Positions 1 through 6,700 of a stretch of 15,717 bases of DNA are shown piece after piece. This DNA comes from Bacillota bacterium (GTDB lineage Bacteria > Bacillota > Clostridia > Acetivibrionales > DSM-1351): NCBI GenBank assembly GCA_023412635.1, contig JAEYNI010000171.1, positions 1-15,717 of the forward strand, in the 5' to 3' direction. The notes under the pieces are model-generated. The model ran no database searches. It saw only the letters and a program-made list of their open reading frames with translations, and was not told the DNA's origin. The translations under genes and the position numbers were made by a program. Position 1 is the stretch's first letter; the number at the start of each line of letters is the position of its first letter.

Positions 1-2
1 CG

Positions 3-152
3 GTTTATCCAAAAAAACCGGAGGGAACAGATGAGCAGATTGAGTCAGATGTAAAGTATTGGTATTATCAGAAAAACTGTGGAGCAGAAGAGGAGTTAAA
101 GGGTCTATTTGTAGATCATCTGACAGAACATGAGTTAAAGTCAATTCAATAA
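3..152 (+). CDS. C-terminal fragment of an unidentified protein
   Basis: An open frame runs from the window edge to a TAA at 150-152, giving 49 residues with no start inside the window, so this is the 3' end of a gene that begins upstream. The peptide is charged and aromatic (it contains KYWYYQKNCG and ends in HELKSIQ) and has no transmembrane segment. I do not recognise a family. An alternative is a chance open frame, since it is short; its amino-acid composition and good codon use favour a real gene end. No U-rich terminator follows directly. Confidence 0.45.
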   Translation, partial: VYPKKPEGTDEQIESDVKYWYYQKNCGAEEELKGLFVDHLTEHELKSIQ

Positions 153-178
153 AGATTTTTCATAGCTATTTAAAATTA

Positions 179-238
179 ACCCGGAAGAATGGTGAGGATT
201 TCCGATTTCTCTCTAGGCAATTCCATCAATTTCCGGGT
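179..238. repeat. Inverted repeat in the gap before cheX
   Basis: ACCCGGAA at 179-186 is perfectly complementary to TTCCGGGT at 231-238, with about 44 bases between. It could be a long-loop hairpin at the 3' end of the upstream transcript or part of a small leader. There is no T-run immediately after it, so I do not call it a terminator. The rest of 153-415 contains only the candidate promoter and palindromes listed separately. Confidence 0.3.
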
Positions 239-259
239 AGTTATTATATTCAAAAGTGA

Positions 260-288
260 TTGCTTATGTAAAATAGTAAGGATAAATA
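260..288 (+). promoter_or_regulatory. Candidate sigma-A promoter for cheX
   Basis: TTGCTT at 260-265 is followed after exactly 17 bases by TAAATA at 283-288, which is a reasonable vegetative promoter. It would give a leader of about 120 bases before cheX. The -10 is embedded in a palindrome (TAAATAAT-C-ATTATTTA, 283-299), so a repressor could bind here. This rests on pattern only; AT-rich DNA gives such matches by chance. Confidence 0.3.
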
Positions 289-349
289 ATCATTATTTAC
301 TCAACAAAGCAACTGCTGTAAAAATTATTTTAAAATCCCCCCCTAAAAA

Positions 350-370
350 ATTATTATGACGTCGAATAAT
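350..370. promoter_or_regulatory. Palindromic site around GACGTC upstream of cheX
   Basis: ATTATT (350-355) and AATAAT (365-370) flank the self-complementary core GACGTC (358-363), with a one-base asymmetry. It lies about 45 bases before the cheX start. A symmetric site of this size fits a dimeric DNA-binding protein; no specific regulator can be named. Confidence 0.25.
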
Positions 371-415
371 TAAATAAAACAGTAAATATTGTCCATTTTA
401 GGATGAGGTGATTTT

Positions 416-880
416 ATGGATGTTAATTTAGTTAATCCATTTATAGAAGCAAGCTGTACCGTTCTGAAATCAGTGGCTAATATCGATTCGTCACTTGGAA
501 AGGCGTATATTAAGACTTCGCCCTATGATAGTGATTCTTTGTCAATTGTTATTGGTATTATTGGTGATATAAAAGGTCAGGTGATTTTTAGTATGAATAG
601 AAATGCGGCCTGTAAATTGGCATCTTGTATGATGATGGGGATGCCTATTGAACAGTTGGACGAGATTTCCAAAAGTGCAATTTCGGAAGTGGCAAATATG
701 ATACTTGGAAATGCAGCTACAATACTGGCCTTGAGAAAAGTGGTTGTTGATATAACTCCACCTGCTTTATTTGAAGGAAACGACATGCACGTTTCAACAC
801 CGAAAACAAGAACGATTTGTGTTCCGATAAATATCGATACTAATGAAAAAATTGAATTGAATATTTCAGCTCAGGAGTAG
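416..880 (+). CDS. cheX: Chemotaxis protein CheX, CheY-P phosphatase
   Basis: The 154-residue protein belongs to the CheC/CheX/FliY phosphatase family, which removes phosphate from CheY-P in the cytoplasm and so resets flagellar switching. The single signature helix reads SEVANMILGN, placing the family's catalytic Glu and Asn at about E91 and N94. CheC usually has two such helices, whereas CheX has one and acts as a dimer, and the length fits CheX. The ATG is preceded by GGATGAGGTG at good spacing. No chemotaxis or flagellar gene lies beside it, so it looks like a stand-alone gene. Orphan CheX-like proteins can serve response regulators other than CheY, so the partner is uncertain. The family call is strong; the pathway is inferred. 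Confidence 0.85.
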   Translation: MDVNLVNPFIEASCTVLKSVANIDSSLGKAYIKTSPYDSDSLSIVIGIIGDIKGQVIFSMNRNAACKLASCMMMGMPIEQLDEISKSAISEVANMILGNAATILALRKVVVDITPPALFEGNDMHVSTPKTRTICVPINIDTNEKIELNISAQE

Positions 881-902
881 TAGTTTTAAGTTACATACTT
901 TT

Positions 903-940
903 ACCCCCGTCTTGAATTATATCTAATTTAAGACAGGGGT
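903..940 (+). terminator. Strong hairpin between cheX and arsR 3' ends
   Basis: ACCCCCGTCTT (903-913) pairs with AAGACAGGGGT (930-940) with one mismatch and a 16-base loop. It sits between two convergent genes, where a terminator is expected. Neither strand has a clear T-run after the stem, so it may act as a 3' stabilising hairpin or a weak terminator for either gene. Confidence 0.45.
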
Positions 941-952
941 GAATTGATCCCT

Positions 953-972
953 AATCTAAGCAAATCTAAGCA
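953..972. repeat. Tandem duplication of a 10-bp unit
   Basis: AATCTAAGCA occurs twice head to tail with no mismatch, just past the arsR stop. This is most simply a replication-slippage duplication with no evident function. Confidence 0.6.
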
Positions 973-986
973 AAAAGAACTTAAAA

Positions 987-1277
987 TTACTTATCCTCTG
1001 ATTCCTCCTTTAAAAGGATTTTCACGATATTGATTATTTCTTCATCCACAACTCGATAGCAGATTTCAAGGCCATTACGTACTCCGGCTATTATACCTGC
1101 CGACTTTAGTTTCGCAAGATGCTGCGAAACTGTTGACTGGGGTAGTCCAAGACATTCCTGAATCTTGGTTACATTACAACTACCATCCATTAGTCCTTTG
1201 ATTATGCAAAGCCTATGGGGATGAGCCATAGCTTTGAGTTTATCTGCTTTAACCTCATACTTTCCTAAATCAATCAA
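987..1277 (-). CDS. ArsR/SmtB-family repressor, possible persulfide or thiol sensor
   Basis: The 96-residue protein is a winged-helix ArsR-family dimeric repressor: the recognition helix region reads LPQSTVSQHLAKLKSAG (about 45-61), and the N-terminal AMAHPHRL is typical. It has four cysteines (C24, C34, C42, C73) but lacks the CxCxxC metal motif of ArsR and CadC. Some metal-free ArsR proteins (SqrR, BigR type) sense persulfides through a cysteine pair. The start is TTG, chosen because AGGAGG lies 7 bases upstream; no ATG fits. It is 48 bp downstream of the sulfurtransferase fusion on the same strand, so the two are probably co-transcribed and the repressor is likely to control its own unit. 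The sensing chemistry is inferred, not shown. Confidence 0.85.
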   Translation of the reverse strand: MIDLGKYEVKADKLKAMAHPHRLCIIKGLMDGSCNVTKIQECLGLPQSTVSQHLAKLKSAGIIAGVRNGLEICYRVVDEEIINIVKILLKEESEDK

Positions 1278-1325
1278 CGGAAAACCTCCTAACGTTTACA
1301 TTTACAATAAAACCTGTAATGAGAA

Positions 1326-3833
1326 TCAAATGAACAGACTCATATCCGATTCTTCAGCAGAGCCAAGAAAGGATGCAACACCGCCTATAGTAACTCCTTC
1401 AATGAGCTCCTCTTGTTTAATTCCCATAATATCCATCGACATGTTGCAGGCTACAAACTCGATACCATTTTGCTTTGCTTGCTCAATAAGAGCTTCGAGA
1501 GAAAAGATATCTTTTTTGTTCATAAGATGACGTATCATCTTTGGTCCCATTCCTGCCATATTCATTTTGGATAGGGATAATTTTTTTGATCCCTTAGGCA
1601 TCATAACACCAAACATTCTAGAAATAAAGTCCTTTTTTACAGCTTTTCCTTCGTGCTTTCTTAATATATTCAAACCCCAGAAGGTAAAAAACATTGTAAC
1701 CTTTCTGCCCATTGCTGCGGCACCGTTTGCAATAATGAACGATGCAATTGCCTTATCCAGGTCGTTGCTGAATACAATCATTGATTTATTATTATTCTTT
1801 GTAGTGGGTAAATTATCCTTTTTAATTTCTTTTTTTATTATCGCGGTAAATACGTTCTTATCATAACTTACTCCAAGCAAGCTGTTTCCGGTAGATTTGC
1901 ACCAGGTCTTAATATCCTCCTGAAAAGCCGGATCTGTTGCTTTTACTTCCAGAATTTCATTATTATCCATATCCTTGATCGCATTAAAAACCGTCATAAT
2001 TGGTCCGGGACATTGAAGTCCGCAGGCATCAAGGCGAAGACTGATTTTTGCTTCAGCAGGTTTTTCGGTTTGATTTAATTGCGAATTCTCCATAGCTGCT
2101 GCAACTTCGTTTTGAGCTGAAGTTCCGAAGGCTGATGTACTCACTGCACTTTTAGTACTAAAAATTTTTTCATTAGACTGTTTACCTGCTGCCATATTAT
2201 ATAGATTATAACCTCCGCTTAGATTTTTTACACTTATATAACCTCTTTGCATTAATACCCTTGCAGCAAGATAACCTCTTAAACCTACCTGACAGAAAAT
2301 ATAGATTGTTTTATCCTTCGGAAGCTCTTCCAGTCTGTCTCTCAGTTTATCAAGGGGAATATTTATTGCACCGGGGATTGACCCCAACTGAGCTTCCTCT
2401 GGTTCTCTGACATCCAGAAGAATGTCTTTGGACGTATCGATCCGGTCTACCTCGTCCCAATGAAAGACAACTGAGTCTCCTTTTAATATATTATTTGCTG
2501 TATAACCTGCTATATTGACCGGATCTTTTGCCGAAGAGAAGGGGGGCGCATATGAGAGTTCCAGAGTTTCCAGATCTGAGACAGTCATTCCTGCGCGCAT
2601 AGCCGTGGAGAGCACATCCATTCTCTTGTCGACTCCGTCATAGCCTGCTATTTGCGCCCCGAGAAGCTTTCCGTCTGTATTGCCGAATAGAAGCTTGATG
2701 GTCATTGGGATTGCTCCGGGGTAATAGCCTGCATGAGAAGCAGTATGGGTAATGGACTTAAGGTAACTAATGCCATTACGCTTCAAAATTCTTTCACTAT
2801 TGCCTGATAAAGCTACTGTCAGATCAAAAACCTTAACTATTGAAGTTCCCTGGGTTCCATGGAATTTCTCAAGCTTCCCGTAAATATTGTTTGCAGCAAT
2901 TCTACCCTGCTTGTTTGCCGGTCCGGCAAGGGGAATAAGTGCTTGATTCCCACTGATAAAATCTTTTACTTCGATGGCGTCACCCACTGCATAAATATCA
3001 GGGCTTGAAGTCTGTAAATACTCATTGACGTAAATACCGCCTGTTTTTCCGATTTTAAGGCCTGCATCGACTGCCAGACGAGTTTCGGGTCTGACGCCGA
3101 TACCCATAATAACCATGTCTGCCCTTAATATTATTCCGCTGGACAACTTAACAGAAATAGCGGTCCCATCCTCTTCGAAAGCCTCTACGCCATTTTTTAG
3201 ATAAAGAGCAACTCCCTTTGATTTTAAATGCTGATGAACAATGGCCGCCATTTCAAAATCCAAAGGGCCTATTACATGGTCGGCAAGTTCAACAACTGTA
3301 ACGTTTATGCCTCTCATATGAAGGTTTTCTGCTACTTCAAGACCAATGAAGCCTGCACCGACTATAATAGCATTCTTCGGAGATGCATTGTCTACATATT
3401 CCTTAATCCTGTATGTGTCAGGTATATTTCGGAGTGTAAATATTTTATTGGAATTGATTCCTGGTAAATTTGGTCTGATAGGTTCTGCACCTGGTGAGAG
3501 TACTAATTTATCATAGGTTTCCTGATAATGTTCGTTACTTAGTTTGTCAAATACTTCAACAGTTTTATTCTCCGTATTAATTCTGGTAACCTCGGAACAA
3601 ACACGAACATCTATATTAAAGCGCTCCTTCATTCTTTCCGGAGTTTGCACCAGCAATTTTTCCTTTTCCTTGATTACTTCACCGATATAATAGGGAAGAC
3701 CACAATTTGCAAAGGATATATGTTCACCTTTTTCTATAAGGATTATCTCTGAAGTCTCGTCAAGTCTTCTCAGCCTGGCAGCGGCACTTGCTCCTCCGGC
3801 TACACCGCCGATAACAACTACTTTTAAACTCAT
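1326..3833 (-). CDS. CoA-disulfide reductase fused to rhodanese, TusA and DsrE-like domains
   Basis: The 835-residue protein has four parts. Residues 1 to about 445 form an FAD/NAD(P)H pyridine nucleotide-disulfide reductase of the CoADR type: GGVAGGASAAAR (9-20) for FAD, redox Cys44 in FANCGLPYY, a second dinucleotide site VGAGFIGLEVAE (158-169), and YAVGDA (281-286). A rhodanese domain (about 460-550) has Cys514 in FCQVGLRG. A TusA/SirA domain (about 597-665) has Cys608 in LQCPGP. A DsrE-like domain (about 683-835) has FFTFWGLNIL and Cys796. Two-domain CoADR-rhodanese enzymes reduce CoA-persulfides and polysulfides; the added domains suggest a built-in sulfur relay. A Ser/Ala/Asn-rich linker (551-595) joins rhodanese to TusA. 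The ATG has AGGAGGT upstream. It is the first gene of a unit with arsR. The true substrate is not shown; annotation as a NADH oxidase would be an alternative. Confidence 0.92.
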   Translation of the reverse strand: MSLKVVVIGGVAGGASAAARLRRLDETSEIILIEKGEHISFANCGLPYYIGEVIKEKEKLLVQTPERMKERFNIDVRVCSEVTRINTENKTVEVFDKLSNEHYQETYDKLVLSPGAEPIRPNLPGINSNKIFTLRNIPDTYRIKEYVDNASPKNAIIVGAGFIGLEVAENLHMRGINVTVVELADHVIGPLDFEMAAIVHQHLKSKGVALYLKNGVEAFEEDGTAISVKLSSGIILRADMVIMGIGVRPETRLAVDAGLKIGKTGGIYVNEYLQTSSPDIYAVGDAIEVKDFISGNQALIPLAGPANKQGRIAANNIYGKLEKFHGTQGTSIVKVFDLTVALSGNSERILKRNGISYLKSITHTASHAGYYPGAIPMTIKLLFGNTDGKLLGAQIAGYDGVDKRMDVLSTAMRAGMTVSDLETLELSYAPPFSSAKDPVNIAGYTANNILKGDSVVFHWDEVDRIDTSKDILLDVREPEEAQLGSIPGAINIPLDKLRDRLEELPKDKTIYIFCQVGLRGYLAARVLMQRGYISVKNLSGGYNLYNMAAGKQSNEKIFSTKSAVSTSAFGTSAQNEVAAAMENSQLNQTEKPAEAKISLRLDACGLQCPGPIMTVFNAIKDMDNNEILEVKATDPAFQEDIKTWCKSTGNSLLGVSYDKNVFTAIIKKEIKKDNLPTTKNNNKSMIVFSNDLDKAIASFIIANGAAAMGRKVTMFFTFWGLNILRKHEGKAVKKDFISRMFGVMMPKGSKKLSLSKMNMAGMGPKMIRHLMNKKDIFSLEALIEQAKQNGIEFVACNMSMDIMGIKQEELIEGVTIGGVASFLGSAEESDMSLFI

Positions 3834-3872
3834 AATCTGACCTCCTGTCTTACAATTAATTTATATATTTAT

Positions 3873-3897
3873 ATATTATAATTTTACGGTATAATAT
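3873..3897. promoter_or_regulatory. Candidate ArsR operator over the -10 region
   Basis: ATATTATA (3873-3880) and TATAATAT (3890-3897) are a perfect inverted repeat with 9 bases between, and the predicted -10 lies in the spacer. A dimeric winged-helix repressor bound here would block polymerase, fitting autoregulation by the co-transcribed ArsR protein. AT-only arms reduce confidence, because such repeats arise easily by chance. Confidence 0.45.
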
Positions 3898-3909
3898 GTT
3901 TAACGTCAA
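3881..3909 (-). promoter_or_regulatory. Promoter of the CoADR-fusion/arsR unit
   Basis: Read on the minus strand, TTGACG (3909-3904) is followed after 17 bases by TAAAAT (3886-3881). Predicted transcription starts near 3874, about 40 bases before the ATG, leaving room for the AGGAGGT site. Position and spacing fit a sigma-A promoter well. Confidence 0.55.
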
Positions 3910-3970
3910 ATAATTTTTTGTATATGAATATAATTCTTAGGAGATTATATACTAAGCATTAAGTACTTTT

Positions 3971-4000
3971 CTATTACTTTATGTAATTTTTAACATAATA
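3971..4000 (+). promoter_or_regulatory. Possible forespore (sigma-F/G-like) promoter
   Basis: CATAATA at 3994-4000 matches the sigma-G -10 pattern CATNHTA, and CTATT at 3971-3975, 18 bases upstream, is a partial match to the -35 (GHATR). It lies 28 bases before the small Lys-rich ORF. The palindrome TTATGT...ACATAA also spans this site. Weak evidence. Confidence 0.22.
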
Positions 4001-4027
4001 AACAACTACAATGAAATGGAGATAACT

Positions 4028-4165
4028 ATGCCAACAGACAAAAAAAGCAAAAAAACCAAAGATAAAAAGCAAGATGGTGCGTTTCCATCAAAGAATATAA
4101 AACATGACCCTCAGGCTGAAAGTTCAAGGGCTAAATTTGGAAAGGACACCATGGCTGAGGAATGA
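4028..4165 (+). CDS. Small Lys-rich hydrophilic protein, unidentified
   Basis: A 45-codon ORF starts at ATG 4028 and stops at TGA 4163-4165. GGAG ends seven bases before the ATG, at good spacing. The first 15 residues are strongly basic (seven Lys); the tail reads KFGKDTMAEE and carries acidic residues. There is no membrane segment and no Cys. It has the character of small spore or DNA-associated proteins. The tail recalls the QFGTEFASET repeat of Bacillus gamma-type small acid-soluble spore proteins, but the match is too short to assign. It lies 127 bp before the SDR gene on the same strand and could be its first operon member. It is a real gene by start signal and composition; its function is unknown. 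Confidence 0.6.
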   Translation: MPTDKKSKKTKDKKQDGAFPSKNIKHDPQAESSRAKFGKDTMAEE

Positions 4166-4292
4166 ATAATTTTCAGCAATATTATGGGAGTTATAGCTAG
4201 ATATATTATTTTGTTAAAAAAATAACGTTAATAAGGTAACAATGTGGGTATGTATTAATTGAGAAAAAAATATCATAATATGGAGGTTACTT

Positions 4293-5066
4293 ATGGGTAA
4301 CAATAATATATTTGATTTAACGGGAAAGGTAGCAGTTGTAACAGGAGCTTCATCGGGGTTGGGAGTACAGATGGCAAAGGCCTTGGCTCTTCAAGGTGCA
4401 GATATTGTCATATTGGCAAGACGTAAGGAAAAGCTGGACAAGGTTGCCGATGATATAAAAGCGTTGGGAGTAAAGTGTTTGTCGTTACAGTGTGATGTTA
4501 CAGATACTGCTTCAATTGTTGCCGCTGTCGGAGCTGTAAAGGCTGAGTTTGGAAAAGCGGATATTCTCATTAATAATGCAGGATCAGGAGGGGTTGGGCC
4601 TGCTGAAGAAACAACTGATGATGCATGGAGCAACACCATACAGGTTGATTTGGATGGAGTATTTAAGGTTGCAAGAGAATTTGGTAAATTAATGATCGAA
4701 AACAAATACGGACGTATTATCAATATTTCTTCAATGTACGGAATGGTAGGCAACATGGCATTACCGACTGCAGCTTATCACGCTGCAAAGGGTGGAGTTG
4801 TCAACCTGACCAGGGCCCTTGCAGCAGAATGGGCTAAACATAATATAACCGTAAATGCAATTTGTCCCGGTTACTTTGCAACTGAACTTACAGTTGATAC
4901 ATTAAACACCGAATCGTTTACAAATTATATGAAGGCAACCGTTCCGGTGGGGAGATATGGAAAAGAAGGAGAACTGGATTCAACTGTGGTGTATCTTGCA
5001 TCAGACTATTCTTCATATGTAACAGGAGTTATTTTACCTGTGGATGGTGGATATACCTGCGTATAA
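4293..5066 (+). CDS. Short-chain dehydrogenase/reductase (SDR), gluconate-5-dehydrogenase-like
   Basis: The 257-residue classical SDR has the full set of motifs: nucleotide-binding TGASSGLG (17-24), CDV (67-69), NNAG (94-97), catalytic Ser near 146-147, Tyr162 and Lys166 in YHAAK, then CPGYFATE (191-198). Length and fold are standard for cytosolic NAD(P)H-dependent oxidoreductases acting on a hydroxyl/carbonyl pair. The overall pattern (N-terminal FDLTGKVAVVTG, C-terminal SSYVTGVILPVDGGY) resembles gluconate 5-dehydrogenase and 3-oxoacyl-ACP reductase groups, which cannot be separated by motif alone. There is no sugar-acid or fatty-acid gene nearby to settle the substrate. GGAGG precedes the ATG at 6-7 bases and a terminator follows, so it may be monocistronic or paired with the small upstream gene. 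Confidence 0.85.
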   Translation: MGNNNIFDLTGKVAVVTGASSGLGVQMAKALALQGADIVILARRKEKLDKVADDIKALGVKCLSLQCDVTDTASIVAAVGAVKAEFGKADILINNAGSGGVGPAEETTDDAWSNTIQVDLDGVFKVAREFGKLMIENKYGRIINISSMYGMVGNMALPTAAYHAAKGGVVNLTRALAAEWAKHNITVNAICPGYFATELTVDTLNTESFTNYMKATVPVGRYGKEGELDSTVVYLASDYSSYVTGVILPVDGGYTCV

Positions 5067-5109
5067 ATAAATGTGATTTATAGCTTTAAGTAATTTTAAT
5101 AGCAGAGCA

Positions 5110-5150
5110 AAAAGAAACTGGTTTATGTTAATTTAAATCAGTTTCTTTTT
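5110..5150 (+). terminator. Intrinsic terminator of the SDR gene
   Basis: AAAAGAAACTGGTTT (5110-5124) pairs with AAATCAGTTTCTTTT (5135-5149) with one G-U pair across a 10-base loop, and the 3' arm ends in a run of T. It lies about 45 bases past the SDR stop. Confidence 0.85.
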
Positions 5151-5265
5151 TAATGTGATTTTACTTCCTGGATAGATTTTATTAAAACTAATATTATTGG
5201 GTAGTATGACTGAAGTTAATACAGAAGTGCGGACTAAATTAATGTTTTACAACAATATTTTAGGG

Positions 5266-6111
5266 TTAAAAAATCTTTAGGAGGCCGGCAACTATAACAA
5301 CTACTGCAAAAATCATTCTATAGTATGCAAACCCTTTCATTGGCTTCTTTTTCAGATAGGATATAAATTTGCTTATAACTGCTACCGCTACAATAAACGA
5401 TACAATGAAACCGACTATAAGTGCTGTGATTTCGGTACCTGTTAACATATTAAAGCCACCAAGCTTTACAATTTTCAAAAAGCTCATTCCCACCATTACG
5501 GGTATTGCAAGGAAAAATGAAAACTCTGCAGCTACAACTGTAGAAAGACCTGATACCCAACCGCCGATTATGGTTGAGGCTGAACGTGACATACCCGGAA
5601 TTATGGCCAGACATTGAAACAGTCCGATAATGATAGCTTGCTTTGGTGTAACACTGAGCTTCTGCTTTGTAAGATTATTATTTCGGAATTTGTTTTCGGC
5701 ATATATCATCCAGATTGCACCAAGGAAAAGTACTATTGCAACAACAATTGAACTTGATAGGTACTGATCTGCAAGATCATCAAACAATATTCCCAGAATA
5801 GCTCCGGGAACACAGGCTAGGGCAATCATAAGCCAGAATTTAAAACCTGATTTCTCATATCCGACCTTACTCGGGAAGAAGTTAACAATGGTATCTTTGA
5901 TTTTTTTCCAGTAAAGCAGTACGACAGCAAGTATTGCTCCCAGCTGGATAACATAGGTATACATATCGACATATCGTGGAGTTGAACTCTCAAAATGCAT
6001 CAGACTTTGAAATATCCTCAAATGCCCTGTTGACGAAACAGGCAAAAATTCAGTAATTCCTTCAACTATACCAAGTATAATTGACTTGAGTACGAACAAT
6101 AAAAAATCCAT
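5266..6111 (-). CDS. uppP: Undecaprenyl-diphosphatase UppP (BacA)
   Basis: This integral membrane phosphatase recycles undecaprenyl diphosphate to the monophosphate carrier used for cell-wall building, and overproduction of such proteins gives bacitracin tolerance. Both family signatures are present: EGITEFLPVSSTGH near the N terminus and PGMSRS at about residues 172-177, with its catalytic Ser/Arg, each beside hydrophobic helices. I use the ATG at 6109-6111 (281 residues) because GGAGG lies five bases before it; that GGAGG overlaps an upstream in-frame ATG at 6121-6123, which has no well-spaced site of its own. The length is near the family norm. The gene stands alone on the minus strand. 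A TACAATT...AATTGTA repeat (6135-6165) lies in its leader. Confidence 0.95.
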   Translation of the reverse strand: MDFLLFVLKSIILGIVEGITEFLPVSSTGHLRIFQSLMHFESSTPRYVDMYTYVIQLGAILAVVLLYWKKIKDTIVNFFPSKVGYEKSGFKFWLMIALACVPGAILGILFDDLADQYLSSSIVVAIVLFLGAIWMIYAENKFRNNNLTKQKLSVTPKQAIIIGLFQCLAIIPGMSRSASTIIGGWVSGLSTVVAAEFSFFLAIPVMVGMSFLKIVKLGGFNMLTGTEITALIVGFIVSFIVAVAVISKFISYLKKKPMKGFAYYRMIFAVVVIVAGLLKIF

Positions 6112-6323
6112 TTTTTCCTCCATGCTCCCTAAACTACAATTTCACATTTGCATTTATGAATTGTAAAAAAAGTACTTTATATACTTTATGGGTATTAATG
6201 TTTTTTATGAAACTAATGGTTATAACAAGTGCCTATAATCAGAATTATTACTGCTTATAACACATACTAATAGGGTACAAAACCTCTGAAGGTAAGTCAA
6301 GTTACAATATATTAATTTTTAAA
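6112..6323. other. AT-rich gap upstream of uppP
   Basis: No ORF is supported here. It must contain the minus-strand uppP promoter. The best -35-like match is TTGACT on the minus strand near 6295, with a poor -10, so I do not assign it. The hairpin TACAATT (6135-6141) / AATTGTA (6159-6165) would form in the uppP leader RNA. Confidence 0.4.
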
Positions 6324-6420
6324 TGTCTAGGAGTTTATATATTTTACATTCTTTGATTGTGTTGATATAACTTGGGTTGAGCGACTACACTAAAAATTCC
6401 TATTGATAAATTCCTAGACA
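6324..6420. repeat. 97-bp segment bounded by 14-bp inverted repeats
   Basis: TGTCTAGGAGTTTA (6324-6337) pairs with TAAATTCCTAGACA (6407-6420), 13 of 14 positions matching exactly and one forming G-U in RNA. The ends read TG...CA, as in some transposable elements, but I see no flanking target duplication. It directly abuts the GC-rich hairpin cluster, so the repeats may instead be the first helix of a structured RNA. Confidence 0.55.
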
Positions 6421-6587
6421 CGGGGATTGAAAAGGGGATTCCCCTTTCCGGTGTAGCAGGGGTGCTCAGAAACACGTAGTGTTTCGTCGAAGGGGGCAGT
6501 AGTGCCCCCTAGCGAACAAGATAATTTGCGAGTAAAGACAGAAGTAATTGGAACGGGCACTAAACAACTTTGAAGCAAATTTCTTGT
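6421..6587 (+). ncRNA. Putative structured RNA of unknown class
   Basis: In an AT-rich gap this stretch is conspicuously GC-rich and folds by eye into consecutive helices: AAAGGGG/CCCCTTT (hairpin around 6431-6447), GAAACAC/GTGTTTC (6469-6485), AGGGGGCA/TGCCCCCT with loop GTAG (6491-6510), and a long pairing of ACAAGATAATTTGC (6516-6529) with GCAAATTTCTTGT (6575-6587) with one bulge. An outer pairing ACAC/GTGT encloses the first hairpin. I compared it with the riboswitches, T-box, 6S, tmRNA, SRP, RNase P and group I/II introns that I know and found no match. Strand is a guess: plus, because trmB lies downstream. It might also be a remnant of a mobile element. Confidence 0.4.
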
Positions 6588-6648
6588 CCTTAGAGTTTAC
6601 GGTAAGTAAGTTTGGTTTGTCTGATTGAAATTTGGGTACAAATTATTG

Positions 6649-6677
6649 TAGACATAGCTTTATACAAAATGTACAAT
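6649..6677 (+). promoter_or_regulatory. Candidate promoter for the trmB leader
   Basis: TAGACA (6649-6654) and TACAAT (6672-6677) are separated by 17 bases. Transcription would begin near 6684 and give a leader of about 185 bases before trmB. Confidence 0.35.
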
Positions 6678-6700
6678 ATCTTTTAGCAAGCGTCTTTATT

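Noticed and set aside
1302..1319. TTACA-N8-TGTAA inverted repeat between the fusion gene and arsR
   Set aside because: The arms are only 5 bp, the spacing differs from the candidate operator, and AT-rich DNA gives such repeats by chance.
1234..1866. Plus-strand ORFs of about 100 codons over the fusion gene
   Set aside because: They are antisense to a strongly supported gene, lack ribosome-binding sites and have no recognisable protein features.
4195..4235. AT-only hairpin between the small Lys-rich gene and the SDR gene
   Set aside because: The stem is made only of A-T pairs and lies in a stretch where such pairing is expected; not credible as a terminator.
6421..6520. Possible TPP, FMN, c-di-GMP or T-box riboswitch, or group II intron fragment
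   Set aside because: Short words such as GGGGTGCTCAGA recall known motifs, but the conserved cores (for example CTGAGA, the T-box GGTGG element, domain V) are absent.
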